Positions 1-8,858 of a DNA stretch of 64,000 bases are shown in pieces. Below the pieces are notes generated by a model. That model was not told where the DNA came from, did not search any database, and was given only the letters and a program-made list of their open reading frames with translations. Origin of the DNA: Comamonas sp. BIGb0152 (GTDB taxonomy: Bacteria > Pseudomonadota > Gammaproteobacteria > Burkholderiales > Burkholderiaceae_C); NCBI RefSeq assembly GCF_024809975.1, contig NZ_JANUDY010000001.1, positions 372,001-436,000 of the forward strand, read 5' to 3'. Position numbers and translations under genes: made by a program. The stretch's first letter is position 1. Each line of letters opens with the position of its first letter.

Positions 1-428
1 CGGGCTGCTTCCTCGGTGTCGGTGGCATAACCCGTCACGCTGCAGTAGATGATGTCCTGCTTCAAGGCCTTGAGGGCCTCGTAACCCAGGCCCAGCTTGT
101 CAGCGCCGCCATGCTTGAAGTTGTGGATCACCACATCGAACTGCGGCAGCAGCGCCAGAATCAGCGCCAGCCCTTCGGGCTTTTGCAGATCGACGGTGAT
201 GGACCGCTTGTTGCGGTTCATGCTGTTGTAGTAAGTGGTCTCGGTCTTGCCAATGCGCAGGCCCCAGTCGCGGGTGTCATCACCGCGCTGGGGGTGCTCC
301 ACCTTGATGACCTCGGCCCCCAGATCGCCCAGCACCTGGCCGCACAGCGGGCCAGCGAACACGCGGGACAGATCCAGAACCTTGACACCCGCCAGTGGCA
401 AGGCCCCGGCTTTTTCTTCCTGATGCAT
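1..428 (-). CDS. CaiB/BaiF-family CoA-transferase, N-terminal part (cut by window edge)
   Basis: Family III CoA-transferases move CoA between carboxylic acids in the cytoplasm. About 142 residues are visible. After a short leader the protein reads LPLAGVKVLDLSRVFAGPLC, then GQVLGDLGAEVIKVEHP, RGDDTR and NSMNRNKRSITVDL, the classic N-terminal nucleotide-fold pattern of CaiB/BaiF enzymes. The catalytic Asp lies beyond the window. The start is the ATG at 428, six bases after GAGGAG; an overlapping ATG four bases upstream is in another frame and too close to the ribosome site. It is the last visible gene of the beta-oxidation operon, 69 bases after the hydratase stop, so it probably activates the acid that the operon degrades. 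The substrate cannot be told from this fragment. Confidence 0.88.
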   Translation of the reverse strand, partial: MHQEEKAGALPLAGVKVLDLSRVFAGPLCGQVLGDLGAEVIKVEHPQRGDDTRDWGLRIGKTETTYYNSMNRNKRSITVDLQKPEGLALILALLPQFDVVIHNFKHGGADKLGLGYEALKALKQDIIYCSVTGYATDTEEAA

Positions 429-497
429 ACATGTCTCCTCGGATCACCGGGCGTGCCGCAAAGCGGGCCAGCCCGGCGTCACTTTTTTCAATCCATC

Positions 498-1307
498 TCA
501 GCGGCGCAGCTGCAGGTAGTTGGCGGGGCGCTTTTCCAAAAATGCCGCAATGCCTTCTGCCGACTCGGGCGTGCCCTGTGCCTGCACCATCAACTCGGCC
601 TCCATGTCCAGCTGCTCTTCGAGCGTGTGGTCGTAGGCGGCGCGGCACAGCGACTTGATGCTGGCCATCGCCTGCAACGGGCCATCGGCCAGCTGCGCGG
701 CCAGCGCCACCGCCTGTGCCAGCGCATCGCCCGGCTCAGCCAGGCGGTTGACCAGGCCCAACTGCTGCATGCGCTCGCCGCTCACCCGGTCGCCGCTCAG
801 GCACAGCTCAGTCAGCAGCTGGCGCGACAGGTGCTCGGCCAAAAACGCGGTCGCTCCGCCATCAGGCGATAGTCCCACCTTCACATAGGCCACCGAAAAC
901 GCGGCATTGCGCGCGGCCACCAACATGTCGCAGGCCAGCGCCAGCGACAGGCCCGCGCCTGCGGCTGCGCCCTCGACTGCGGCCACCACCGGCTTGGGGC
1001 AGTCGCGCAGCGCACGCACCAGGTCATGCAGGCCTTCGAGCAGCTCGCGGCGCTTTTCAGCGGGCTGGTCCCGGCGCGTGGCAATGCGGCGCAGATCGCC
1101 ACCCGAGCAGAAATGCCCGCCCGCACCGGTGAGCACAATGGCACCCACCGCGGGGTCGGTTGCAGCACCTTTGAGCGCTGCGGTCAGGCCCAGGTAAAAG
1201 TCGGGCGACAGCGCATTGCGCGCCGCCTCGTTGTTGTTGGTCAGCACCAGCACGCCGCCTTCGCGGCGCGCCAGCAGCGCGGGGTTTGCGTTGCTGGCGG
1301 TCGCCAT
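498..1307 (-). CDS. Enoyl-CoA hydratase/isomerase family protein
   Basis: A 269-residue crotonase-fold protein, the normal length for the family. The oxyanion-hole segments are visible as HFCSGGD (about residues 66-72) and EGAAAGAGLSLALACD (about 113-128). The segment VKVGLSPDGGATAFLAEHLS follows, where hydratases usually carry a catalytic acidic residue; here the position has Ser/Asp, so isomerase or hydratase activity on an unusual acyl-CoA is possible. Its ATG shares one base with the stop of the upstream acyl-CoA dehydrogenase (TGATG), so the two are translationally coupled. It should hydrate the enoyl-CoA made by the dehydrogenases. The exact substrate is inferred from context only. Confidence 0.88.
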   Translation of the reverse strand: MATASNANPALLARREGGVLVLTNNNEAARNALSPDFYLGLTAALKGAATDPAVGAIVLTGAGGHFCSGGDLRRIATRRDQPAEKRRELLEGLHDLVRALRDCPKPVVAAVEGAAAGAGLSLALACDMLVAARNAAFSVAYVKVGLSPDGGATAFLAEHLSRQLLTELCLSGDRVSGERMQQLGLVNRLAEPGDALAQAVALAAQLADGPLQAMASIKSLCRAAYDHTLEEQLDMEAELMVQAQGTPESAEGIAAFLEKRPANYLQLRR

Positions 1308-2464
1308 CAGGCGGCCTTCTGCGCAGCGCGTTCCTGCGCCTGCAGCGCCATGTAGCGCGCCAGGTGGTGGTCCATGTCGCCCAGCTGGTGGTCAATCATG
1401 ATGATGCGCTTGGCGTAGTGCGCCAGTGGCAGCTCCCAGGTCACGCCAATGCCGCCATGCATCTGGATCGCCTCTTCGGCCATCAAGGTGCCAATCTGGC
1501 CCACGCTGTACTTGGCCGCCGACAGTGCTTTTTCGCGCTCCAGGTAGTCGGGGTTGTCGATGGCCGCTGCCGCGTTGATGACAGCCGAGCGCGCCTGCTC
1601 GGCTTCGAGCAACAGATCGGCCATGCGGTGCTGCAGCGCCTGAAAGCTGCCAATCGGCACGCCGAACTGCTTGCGCGTGCGCAGGTATTCCAGGGTGTGG
1701 TTCTTGGCCACATCCATCGCGCCCAGCGCTTCGGCCGCCAGCGCCAGCAGGCCAAAGCCGCAGAGGCGTTCGAGCAGCGCATGGCCCTCGCCCAGCGTGC
1801 CCAGCAAGGCGTCGGCACCAACTTTCACATTGGCCAACACCAGCTCAGCGGCATGGCCACCATCGATGCGGCCATAGCCTCGGCTGCTGATGCCTGCAGC
1901 ATTGCCCGGCACCAGGAACAGCGAGATGCCGGCCTCATCACCCACGGCGCCTGCCGTGCGGGCGGAGACCAGCAGCAGCTGCGCCTGGTCGCCAAACAGC
2001 ACGACGGCCTTGCTGCCATTGATCACCCAGCCATCGCCCTCGGGCTGGGCAGTGGTGGCCACGCGGTTCAACTCGTAGTGGTTGGCCGGCTCGTCGTGCG
2101 CCAGCGCGGCAATGGTTTCGCCGCCGATGATGCCTTCGAGCTGGGCCTTTTGCGCGTCGCTGCCCGCTTCGGTCAGCGCGCGGCCCACCAGCAGTGCGCC
2201 CAGCAGGGGCTCTGCGACCAGGTGCGTGCCCAGCGCCTCAAACACCACGCTGATATCCACGCCATCACCGCCAAAGCCGCCATCGGACTCCTTGAACAGC
2301 GCGCCAATGGCACCCAGCTCAGCCAGCTTGGCATAGGTGTCGGCACTAAAGCCTTGGGCGCCATAGGCCGACTTGTTGCGGTAGTCGGTGCTGTACTGCT
2401 CGCTCAGGTAGCGGCCCAGCGCATCGGCCAGCATGCGGCGGTCTTCATCCAGTTGAAAGTTCAT
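1307..2464 (-). CDS. Acyl-CoA dehydrogenase, PimD-like small subunit
   Basis: A 385-residue FAD-dependent acyl-CoA dehydrogenase (first step of beta-oxidation; electrons go to ETF). N-terminal helical domain starts MNFQLDEDRRMLADALGRYL; the C-terminal domain contains LEYLRTRKQFGVPIGSFQAL and IQMHGGIGVTWELPLAHYAK, typical of the family. Together with the gene upstream it forms the two-dehydrogenase pair seen in pimeloyl-CoA (pimCD) operons, where one protein is called large and the other small subunit. The start follows AAGGAGACATCG. The gene is 10 bases after the companion dehydrogenase and overlaps the hydratase by one base. Dicarboxyl-CoA versus monocarboxyl-CoA substrate is not decidable here. 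Confidence 0.9.
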   Translation of the reverse strand: MNFQLDEDRRMLADALGRYLSEQYSTDYRNKSAYGAQGFSADTYAKLAELGAIGALFKESDGGFGGDGVDISVVFEALGTHLVAEPLLGALLVGRALTEAGSDAQKAQLEGIIGGETIAALAHDEPANHYELNRVATTAQPEGDGWVINGSKAVVLFGDQAQLLLVSARTAGAVGDEAGISLFLVPGNAAGISSRGYGRIDGGHAAELVLANVKVGADALLGTLGEGHALLERLCGFGLLALAAEALGAMDVAKNHTLEYLRTRKQFGVPIGSFQALQHRMADLLLEAEQARSAVINAAAAIDNPDYLEREKALSAAKYSVGQIGTLMAEEAIQMHGGIGVTWELPLAHYAKRIIMIDHQLGDMDHHLARYMALQAQERAAQKAA

Positions 2465-2474
2465 CGATGTCTCC

Positions 2475-3671
2475 TTACAAGCCCAGGATCATCTTGGAGA
2501 TGATGTTGCGCTGGATTTCATTCGAGCCGCCAAAGATCGACAGCTTGCGGTAGTTGAAATAGGCGGCGGCCGCTGTGGCGGCCTCTGCCGGGCCCACGGG
2601 CGCGTCGGCGTACTCAGCAAACTGTGCCTCTTCGATAAAGGGCAGCGCATACGGCCCCATCGCGCGGCGGATCAGCGACAGCAGCTCCTGGCGGATGACG
2701 GTGCCCTTGATCTTGAGCATCGAGCTTTCGGCACCGGGCACACCGCCGTCCGCCACCGAGGCGATCACGCGCAGATTGGTGGTGGCCATGTTCAGCAGCT
2801 CGATCTCGACCTTGGCCATGCGGGTGGCAAACTGCGGGTCTTCGATCAGCGGCTTGCCATTGCGCTGCACGCGCTGGGCAATCACCTTGAGCTTTTCCAG
2901 CCCGGCCATCGAAAAGCCTACCCCTGCGATACCGGTGCGCTCATAAGTCAGCAGGTACTTGGCATAGGTCCAGCCCTTGTTCTCCTCGCCCACCAGGTTT
3001 TCCAGCGGCACCTTCACGTCCGTCAGAAAGACTTCGTTGACTTCCTTGTCGCCATCCAGGGTGCGGATGGGGCGCACTTCCACACCCGGCTGGTTCATGT
3101 CGATCAGCACAAAGCTGATGCCTTGCTGGGACTTCACCTCTTTGTTGGTGCGCACCAGGCAGAACATCATGTTGGCGTGCTGGCCCTGGGTGGTCCAGGT
3201 CTTTTGGCCATTGACGATGTAGTGGTCACCGTTGCGCACGGCCGTGGTCTTGAGCGAGGCCAGGTCGGAGCCGGCGCCGGGTTCGGAGTAACCCTGGCAC
3301 CACCAGTCATCGCCGTTGAGGATGCGCGGCAACCAGTGGGACTTTTGCGCCTCGTTGCCGTACTTGATCAGCACCGGGCCGAGCATGGACAAACCAAAGG
3401 GCACCAGGCGCGGACCACCGGCCATTGCGCATTCGTCGTCAAAGATGAACTTCTGCACCGCAGACCAGCCGGTACCACCAAACTCTTGGGGCCAGTGGTA
3501 GGCCAGCCAGCCCTTTTTGTTCAGGATGGCATGCCAGTTGTCCTGGTCAAAGCGCGTCAGGCGCTGGCCGGCCTTGACCTTGGCGGCCAACTCCTGGGGC
3601 AGGCTCTCTTTCAGAAACGCACGTACCTCGGCGCGGAACGCTTCTTCTTCGGGGCTGAATTGCAAATCCAT
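2475..3671 (-). CDS. Acyl-CoA dehydrogenase, PimC-like large subunit
   Basis: A 398-residue acyl-CoA dehydrogenase. Visible are the N-terminal domain (MDLQFSPEEEAFRAEVRAFL), the flavin/substrate segment CQGYSEPGAGSDLASLKTTA (about residues 130-149), VNGQKTWTTQGQHANMMFCL, and the C-terminal IFGGSNEIQRNIISKMILGL. This variant with IAGVGFSMAGLEKLK is commonly named the pimeloyl-CoA dehydrogenase large subunit in Comamonadaceae. It starts 9 bases after the thiolase stop and precedes the smaller paralog by 10 bases, so the pair is likely co-expressed and may form a heteromer. ETF is the expected electron acceptor. Substrate is inferred from synteny. Confidence 0.92.
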   Translation of the reverse strand: MDLQFSPEEEAFRAEVRAFLKESLPQELAAKVKAGQRLTRFDQDNWHAILNKKGWLAYHWPQEFGGTGWSAVQKFIFDDECAMAGGPRLVPFGLSMLGPVLIKYGNEAQKSHWLPRILNGDDWWCQGYSEPGAGSDLASLKTTAVRNGDHYIVNGQKTWTTQGQHANMMFCLVRTNKEVKSQQGISFVLIDMNQPGVEVRPIRTLDGDKEVNEVFLTDVKVPLENLVGEENKGWTYAKYLLTYERTGIAGVGFSMAGLEKLKVIAQRVQRNGKPLIEDPQFATRMAKVEIELLNMATTNLRVIASVADGGVPGAESSMLKIKGTVIRQELLSLIRRAMGPYALPFIEEAQFAEYADAPVGPAEAATAAAAYFNYRKLSIFGGSNEIQRNIISKMILGL

Positions 3672-3680
3672 CGCAGTTCC

Positions 3681-4877
3681 TTAAAAAATCTCAAAGAGGC
3701 CAGCGGCACCCATGCCGCCGCCCACGCACATGGTCACCACGCCCCACTTCACTTTCTCGCCCCGGGCCTTGCGGCGCTGGCCTTCGAGCAGAATGTGGCC
3801 GGTCAAACGCGCGCCGGTCATGCCAAAAGGGTGGCCGATGGAGATCGCGCCGCCGTTGACATTGAGGCGATCCAGCGGAATGCCCAGCTTGCGCTGGCAG
3901 TACAGCGCCTGCGAGGCAAAGGCCTCGTTGAGCTCCCAGAGGTCGATGTCCTGCACCGTCAGGCCGTGGCGCGCCAGCAGCTTGGGGACAGCAAACACCG
4001 GGCCAATGCCCATCTCATCGGGCTCGCAACCGGCAATCGCCAGGCCCCGGAAGGCGCCCAGCGGCGCCAGACCCAGCTTGGCCGCTTCCTTGGCCTCCAT
4101 CAGCACGCAGGCGGCCGAGCCGTCCGACAGCTGCGAGGCATTGCCTGCGGTGACAAAGTTGCCCGCGCCCTTGACGGGCTCCAACTTGGCCAGGCCTTCG
4201 AGCGTGGTCGAGGGGCGGTTACAGTTGTCCATGGTGGCGGTCACATCCTTGTAGCTGACCTCCCCGGTTTCCTTGTTCTTCTCGGCCATGCGCGTGGCGC
4301 AGGGCACGATCTCGTTGTCGAAAATACCATTCGCCTGGGCCGCTGCCGTGCGCTGCTGGCTTTGCAGCGAGAAGGCATCCTGGTCTTCGCGGCTGATGCC
4401 GTAGCGCTTGGCCACCACATCGGCCGTGTCGATCATCGCCATGAACAGATCGGGCTTGTGTTCCAGCAGCCAGGGGTCGGCATCGGCGGGGTTGGTGTTG
4501 CTCGAGCGGATCAGCGAGATGCTCTCGACACCGCCGGCCACCATTGCCGGTGCGCCATCGACAATGATGCGGCCGGCCGCAAAGGCAATCGCCTGCAGGC
4601 CCGAGGCGCAGAAACGGTTGACCACGGTGCCACCCACGCTGATGGGCAGGCCGGCGCGCACGGCCGCCTGGCGGCCGATATTGCGGCCGGTGGTGCCTTC
4701 GGGATAGCCGCAGCCCAGCACCACGTCTTCGATCAAGGCCGGGTCGATGCCGGCGCGCTGCACCGCCGCGCTGATGGAAAAGGCCGCCAGCTGCGCACCG
4801 GGCGTGACATTGAACTCCCCACGGTGGGATTTGGCCAGCGGCGTACGCGCTGTCGAAACGATGACGGCTTCACGCAT
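3681..4877 (-). CDS. Acetyl-CoA acyltransferase (thiolase)
   Basis: A 398-residue thiolase that cleaves 3-ketoacyl-CoA with free CoA. The three catalytic regions are all present: the nucleophile Cys in [16 protein letters not shown] (about residue 90), the His in [18 protein letters not shown] (about 350), and the C-terminal Cys in [15 protein letters not shown]. Start chosen at the ATG at 4877 ([17 protein letters not shown]) because it follows AAGGAG at proper spacing and matches thiolase N-termini; the open frame continues 21 codons further upstream without family similarity. It is separated from the FadB-type gene by a 167-base spacer carrying stem-loops, so it may have partly independent expression. 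It completes the beta-oxidation spiral coded by the operon. Confidence 0.94.
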   Translation of the reverse strand: MREAVIVSTARTPLAKSHRGEFNVTPGAQLAAFSISAAVQRAGIDPALIEDVVLGCGYPEGTTGRNIGRQAAVRAGLPISVGGTVVNRFCASGLQAIAFAAGRIIVDGAPAMVAGGVESISLIRSSNTNPADADPWLLEHKPDLFMAMIDTADVVAKRYGISREDQDAFSLQSQQRTAAAQANGIFDNEIVPCATRMAEKNKETGEVSYKDVTATMDNCNRPSTTLEGLAKLEPVKGAGNFVTAGNASQLSDGSAACVLMEAKEAAKLGLAPLGAFRGLAIAGCEPDEMGIGPVFAVPKLLARHGLTVQDIDLWELNEAFASQALYCQRKLGIPLDRLNVNGGAISIGHPFGMTGARLTGHILLEGQRRKARGEKVKWGVVTMCVGGGMGAAGLFEIF

Positions 4878-4929
4878 GCATGTCTCCTTGGGTCTGAGCG
4901 ACCGTTGATTGTGATTTTTTGCGCCGCCA

Positions 4930-4970
4930 GCACTTGTCACACAAGCGCTAACAGCTATTTTTTATGTAGC
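4930..4970. repeat. Small palindromic intergenic repeat between the FadB-type gene and thiolase
   Basis: Two abutting imperfect inverted repeats: GCACTTGT (4930-4937) against ACAAGCGC (4941-4948), and GCTA (4947-4950) against TAGC (4967-4970) around an AT-rich run. Immediately downstream on the plus strand, 4971-5013 contains a further CCCGGGG / CCCCGGG stem. From memory this AAGCGCTA...AGCTATTTTTT type of sequence is dispersed in Comamonadaceae genomes; I could not check it here. It could attenuate transcription between the two genes. Confidence 0.5.
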
Positions 4971-5044
4971 AACCCGGGGTTTGGCTGTGTGAAAGCCCCG
5001 GGCTGCGCTGCCGGCCTGGATGGGCCGGGTTGGCAAGATAGACC

Positions 5045-7165
5045 TCAGACGGCCTTGTTCAGGCTCTCGAAGTTCTCGCCCTTCTCCACCAGCTCCACCA
5101 ACAGCGGCGATGGCGTCCAGAACAGCGCGTCTTCCTTGGCAAACTCGCGGATGTCGGCCAGGACCTTGTCCAGGCCCACCATGTCGGCCCACTTCATCGG
5201 GCCGCCCCGGAAGCGCGGGAAGCCGTAGCCGTAGAGGAAGGTGACATCCACATCCAGCGGGCGCAGCGCAATGCCTTCGCGCACTACATTCGCGCCCTCG
5301 TTGACCATCGCGGCCATGTAGCGGCGCATGATTTCTGCGTTGCTAAAGCTGCGCGGCGTGATGCCGACGCGCTGGCGCTCGGCGTCCACAATCGCCAGCA
5401 CCTCCGGGTCTTGCTGGCCAATGCGCGCGCCTTGCGGGTACAGGTAGTAGCCGCGCTGGGTCTTCTGGCCAAACCAGCCTTTTTCGGCAATGCGGTCGGC
5501 AATCTGCACATAGCGGGCATTGGGGTTGCGCGTGGCGGCCTTGCGCTTGCGCGTGGCCCAGCCAATGTCGCCACCGGCCAGGTCGGCCACCTGGAAGGGG
5601 CCCATGGGGTAGCCAAACTCGCGCACGGCCTCGTCGATCTGGTAAGGCGAGGCTCCGTCTTCGAGCAGGTAGTTGGCCGCCTCGCGGTACACCGCCAGAA
5701 TGCGGTTGCCGATAAAGCCATCGCAGACGCCGGCGCGCACCGGCACCTTCTTCATGCGGCGGGCCAGATCGAAAGCGGTGGCCACCACATCGGCGCTCAC
5801 CTTGGCGGGCACCACAATCTCCAGCAGCTTCATGATGTTGGCGGGGCTGAAGAAGTGCAGACCGATGACATCCTGCGGGCGCGAGATGCTCGCGGCGATC
5901 GCATCGATATCCAGGTAGGAGGTGTTGGTGGCAATCACCGCGCCGGGCTTGCAGACCTTGTCCAGCTCGGCAAACACGGCCTTCTTGACGCCCATCTCCT
6001 CAAACACCGCCTCGATCACCAGGTCCACCTGGGCCAGCGCGGCGTAGTCGGTGCTGCCGCTGTAGCGCGCCATGATGGCGGCTTTTTTCTCGGCCGTCAG
6101 TCTGCCCTTGGCGATCAGGCCGTCGTAGACCTTTTCGACATTGGCGCGGCCCCGGGCGATGGATTCCTCATCGCGCTCGACCATCACCACCGGCAGGCCC
6201 GCATCGAGTGCCGCCACGGTGATGCCCGCGCCCATGGTGCCACCGCCGACGACGCCGATGCTGTTCAAGGCGCGCGGTGCAGCGGCCTTGGCCTCGGGGA
6301 TCTTGGCGGTCTCACGCTCGGCAAAAAAGGCGTGGATCAAACCCGCGCGCTGCGGGCTCTCCAGGCACTGCACAAACAGCTTGCGCTCGTTTTGCATGCC
6401 TTGCTCAAACGGCAGATCGAGCGCGCCTTGCACGCATTCAATGATCTTGCCGGGCGAGAACAGGCCTCGGCTCTTTTTGGCGGAGTCGGCCTTGGCGGCA
6501 TCCAGCTCGGCCTGCGACGCGGCTTTATCGGCCAGCGCGGTGGCTTCGCGGGTGCGCCGCACGGGGGCGTTCTGGGCCAGCAGCTCGTTGGCGTAGGCCA
6601 GGCCTGCGCTGTGGGCATCCGTCCCTGCGGGCTCAACCTTGTCGACCAGGCCCATGGCCAGTGCTTCTTCAGCGCTGGCGTGACGGCCCGAGAGCATCAG
6701 ATCCAGCGCAGCCTGGACGCCGATCAGGCGGGGCGTGCGCTGGGTGCCACCGGCGCCGGGCAGCAGGCCCAGTTGCACCTCGGGCAGGCCCAGCTTGGCG
6801 CCGGACACGGCCAGCCGGTAGTGGCAGGACAGCGCCACTTCCAGCCCACCGCCCAGCGCGGGTCCGTGGATGGCGGCTACGACCAGCTTGTCGCTGTTCT
6901 CCAGCTGCACCAGCACATCGGGCAGGCTGGGGGGCATGGCAGGCTTGCCAAACTCACGGATATCGGCACCGGCAATAAAGGCCTTGCCACTGCCCACCAG
7001 CAAGATGGCTTTGACCTGCGCATCGCTGCGCGCCTGGGCCACGGCGTCGGCCAGGCCTTGGCGCACGGCCTGGCTCAAGGCATTGACGGGGGGGTTCTGG
7101 ATGGTGACGACCAGCACGTGCCCTTCGCGGGCAAGGCTCACCACAGCAGCGTTCTCTGCGCTCAT
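5045..7165 (-). CDS. FadB/FadJ-type enoyl-CoA hydratase / 3-hydroxyacyl-CoA dehydrogenase fusion (PimF-like)
   Basis: A 706-residue bifunctional beta-oxidation enzyme. The N-terminal crotonase domain shows [14 protein letters not shown] and [20 protein letters not shown], then [20 protein letters not shown] with the catalytic acidic residues. The dehydrogenase half begins near residue 295 with [20 protein letters not shown], the NAD-binding glycine motif, and has [16 protein letters not shown], containing the catalytic His, and a duplicated C-terminal helical domain. Start taken at the ATG at 7165 after CAGGAG; seven further upstream codons are unlikely to be used. It is the first gene of the minus-strand operon and faces the LysR gene across a 121-base spacer, so it is the likely target of that regulator. 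It is close to PimF in organisation. Confidence 0.93.
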   Translation of the reverse strand: MSAENAAVVSLAREGHVLVVTIQNPPVNALSQAVRQGLADAVAQARSDAQVKAILLVGSGKAFIAGADIREFGKPAMPPSLPDVLVQLENSDKLVVAAIHGPALGGGLEVALSCHYRLAVSGAKLGLPEVQLGLLPGAGGTQRTPRLIGVQAALDLMLSGRHASAEEALAMGLVDKVEPAGTDAHSAGLAYANELLAQNAPVRRTREATALADKAASQAELDAAKADSAKKSRGLFSPGKIIECVQGALDLPFEQGMQNERKLFVQCLESPQRAGLIHAFFAERETAKIPEAKAAAPRALNSIGVVGGGTMGAGITVAALDAGLPVVMVERDEESIARGRANVEKVYDGLIAKGRLTAEKKAAIMARYSGSTDYAALAQVDLVIEAVFEEMGVKKAVFAELDKVCKPGAVIATNTSYLDIDAIAASISRPQDVIGLHFFSPANIMKLLEIVVPAKVSADVVATAFDLARRMKKVPVRAGVCDGFIGNRILAVYREAANYLLEDGASPYQIDEAVREFGYPMGPFQVADLAGGDIGWATRKRKAATRNPNARYVQIADRIAEKGWFGQKTQRGYYLYPQGARIGQQDPEVLAIVDAERQRVGITPRSFSNAEIMRRYMAAMVNEGANVVREGIALRPLDVDVTFLYGYGFPRFRGGPMKWADMVGLDKVLADIREFAKEDALFWTPSPLLVELVEKGENFESLNKAV

Positions 7166-7207
7166 GCATGTCTCCTGGTAGATCAACCGAAATCGGCTTG
7201 CGAACCA

Positions 7208-7280
7208 TTGTCAGTGCAACTAGGCTTATTTGACAATCACATAGAGGATTGACAGACTGTCAAAAGAATTTGGACAATCG
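7208..7280. promoter_or_regulatory. Divergent promoter/operator region between beta-oxidation operon and LysR gene
   Basis: A perfect inverted repeat, TTGACAG-A-CTGTCAA, spans 7249-7263. Related half-sites TTGTCA (7208-7213), TTGACAA (7230-7236) and GGACAA (7272-7277) lie around it with roughly 20-base spacing. Divergently transcribed LysR regulators normally bind such T-N11-A palindromes in the shared spacer, so this is the probable operator; the TTGACA elements could also serve as -35 boxes. Confidence 0.6.
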
Positions 7281-7286
7281 CAACCC

Positions 7287-8198
7287 ATGGACCACAACGC
7301 CCTCACCTTGCTGGTGGAAATCATCGACTCCGGCAACCTCAGCCGCGCCGCCGCCAAGCTCAAGATGAGCCGCGCCAATGTCAGCTACCACCTGGGCCAG
7401 CTGGAGAAATCGGTGGGCGTGCAGCTGGTGCGCCGCACCACGCGCCGGGTCGAACCCACCGAGGTAGGCATGCGCCTGTATGAGCACGGCCGCAGCATCC
7501 GCAACGAGCTGGCCGCCGCCGCCGAGACCATCCGCAGCCTGGGCAAGGGCCTGCAAGGCCGGGTGGGCCTGGCGGTACCCAGCGGCTACGGCCAGCTGGT
7601 GATGACCGACTGGCTGATCGCCTTCAAGCGCCTCTACCCCGACATCGTGCTCGATGTGATCTTTGAGAACCGGGTGGACAACCTGGTGCGCGACGAGGTG
7701 GACATTGCGGTGCGCGTGCTGCCCACGCCGCCGGACAACCTGGTGGCCCGCCACATGGGCGAGATGAACTATGTCGCCTGCGCCAGCATCGACTACGCCG
7801 GCCAAAACATGCTGCCCCAGCAGCCCGAGGACCTGCGCCATGTGCCGCTGATCACCAGCGGCGTGGTGGGCAAGCAGCTGCTGGTGCGGGCCTACCAAGG
7901 CGAGCTGCGCAAGGAGATCCGCCTGGAGCCCAGCCTCATCTCCGAGCATTTTCCGTTTCTGCGCCAGGGCATCATGGCCGGCCTGGGCGTGGGCATCGTG
8001 CCCGACTATGTGATCCGTGCCGAGGTCGAGCGCGGCGAGGTCGTCACCACCTTGCGCGACTGGCGGCTGAGCATTTTCGGCAACCACATGTACCTGCTGT
8101 GGATGCCCAACCGCCACCAGACCAAGGCGGTGCGCACGATGATCAGCTTCTTGCTGGAGCAATCGCAGCTCGCCGGCAACCTGCCGGCGCTGGACTGA
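7287..8198 (+). CDS. LysR-family transcriptional regulator
   Basis: A 303-residue LysR-type regulator. The N-terminal winged helix-turn-helix is visible in NLSRAAAKLKMSRANVSYHL and QLEKSVGVQLVRRTTRRVEP; the rest fits the periplasmic-binding-like effector domain (GRVGLAVPSGYGQLVMTDWL onward). The GVQLVRRTTRRVEPTEVG segment places it in the large CrgA-like/Burkholderiales subgroup. It is transcribed away from the beta-oxidation operon and likely controls it in response to a CoA ester or free acid of the pathway; autoregulation through the shared palindrome is expected. The effector is unknown. Confidence 0.93.
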   Translation: MDHNALTLLVEIIDSGNLSRAAAKLKMSRANVSYHLGQLEKSVGVQLVRRTTRRVEPTEVGMRLYEHGRSIRNELAAAAETIRSLGKGLQGRVGLAVPSGYGQLVMTDWLIAFKRLYPDIVLDVIFENRVDNLVRDEVDIAVRVLPTPPDNLVARHMGEMNYVACASIDYAGQNMLPQQPEDLRHVPLITSGVVGKQLLVRAYQGELRKEIRLEPSLISEHFPFLRQGIMAGLGVGIVPDYVIRAEVERGEVVTTLRDWRLSIFGNHMYLLWMPNRHQTKAVRTMISFLLEQSQLAGNLPALD

Positions 8199-8396
8199 GC
8201 GATTTCTCCCGTTTCTCCCGTAGCCATCCGCGCTCTCAGTCTCTGCCCCCAGTCGCCCGCAGCACGGCTGCGCGCGCGACCGGCCCCTTCACTCAGGTTC
8301 CCGTCAGGTAAGCGCCTTTAAGGTGGCGGCGCCTGCGTGCGTGCCCATTCCTGGCCCCCATGCGCGCCGGCATGGAACCACACAGGATTGAACCCA

Positions 8397-8834
8397 ATGA
8401 AAATGACAAGAGACATCCATGACATCGTCGGCGGCCTGCTGATGTCAGCAGCAGGCCTTTTCTTTGCGCTCTACGGGCGCGAATACAACTTTGGCAGTGC
8501 CGATCGCATGGGGCCGGGCTACTTCCCCGTCGTGCTGGGTTGGCTGCTGTTTGGCCTGGGCCTGCTGCTGGCGATACCCGCCTGGTGGCGCCAGGGCAGT
8601 CCCATCGTGCTGCAGTGGGGCAACCTGTTTTGGTCCGTGGCCAGCCTGCTGGCCTTTGCCGTGCTGCTCTACCCGCTGGGCGTGGCCCTGGCCTCGCTGG
8701 CGGCCAGCCTGGTCGCGCTGCTGGCCACCAAGATGACCCTGCGCACGCGCCTGTTGGTGAGCCTGGCCGTGGCGGCCTTGACCACCGTTATTTTTCCCAT
8801 TGGTCTGCGCATGACGCTGCCTATCTGGCCCTGA
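8397..8834 (+). CDS. tctB: Tripartite tricarboxylate transporter small membrane protein TctB
   Basis: A 145-residue integral membrane protein with four predicted hydrophobic segments (about residues 10-28, 42-62, 75-98 and 108-132). The segment FGSADRMGPGYFPVVLGWLL is the typical TctB signature after the first helix. TctB is the small membrane subunit of the tripartite tricarboxylate transporter, which imports citrate-like or other carboxylates using a periplasmic TctC binder. The start is the ATG at 8397; the frame is open further upstream but with no hydrophobic or conserved features. It lies 24 bases before tctA. The expected tctC binding-protein gene is not adjacent. Confidence 0.9.
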   Translation: MKMTRDIHDIVGGLLMSAAGLFFALYGREYNFGSADRMGPGYFPVVLGWLLFGLGLLLAIPAWWRQGSPIVLQWGNLFWSVASLLAFAVLLYPLGVALASLAASLVALLATKMTLRTRLLVSLAVAALTTVIFPIGLRMTLPIWP

Positions 8835-8858
8835 GCCCGGCACTGACAAAGGATCTCT

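Noticed and set aside
3123-5228. Long plus-strand open frame of about 700 codons
   Set aside because: It is antisense to the thiolase and dehydrogenase genes, has Gln/His/Ala-rich composition typical of high-GC shadow frames, and matches no family.
5411-7252. Long plus-strand open frame opposite the FadB-type gene
   Set aside because: Antisense shadow of a clearly recognised enzyme; no domain features.
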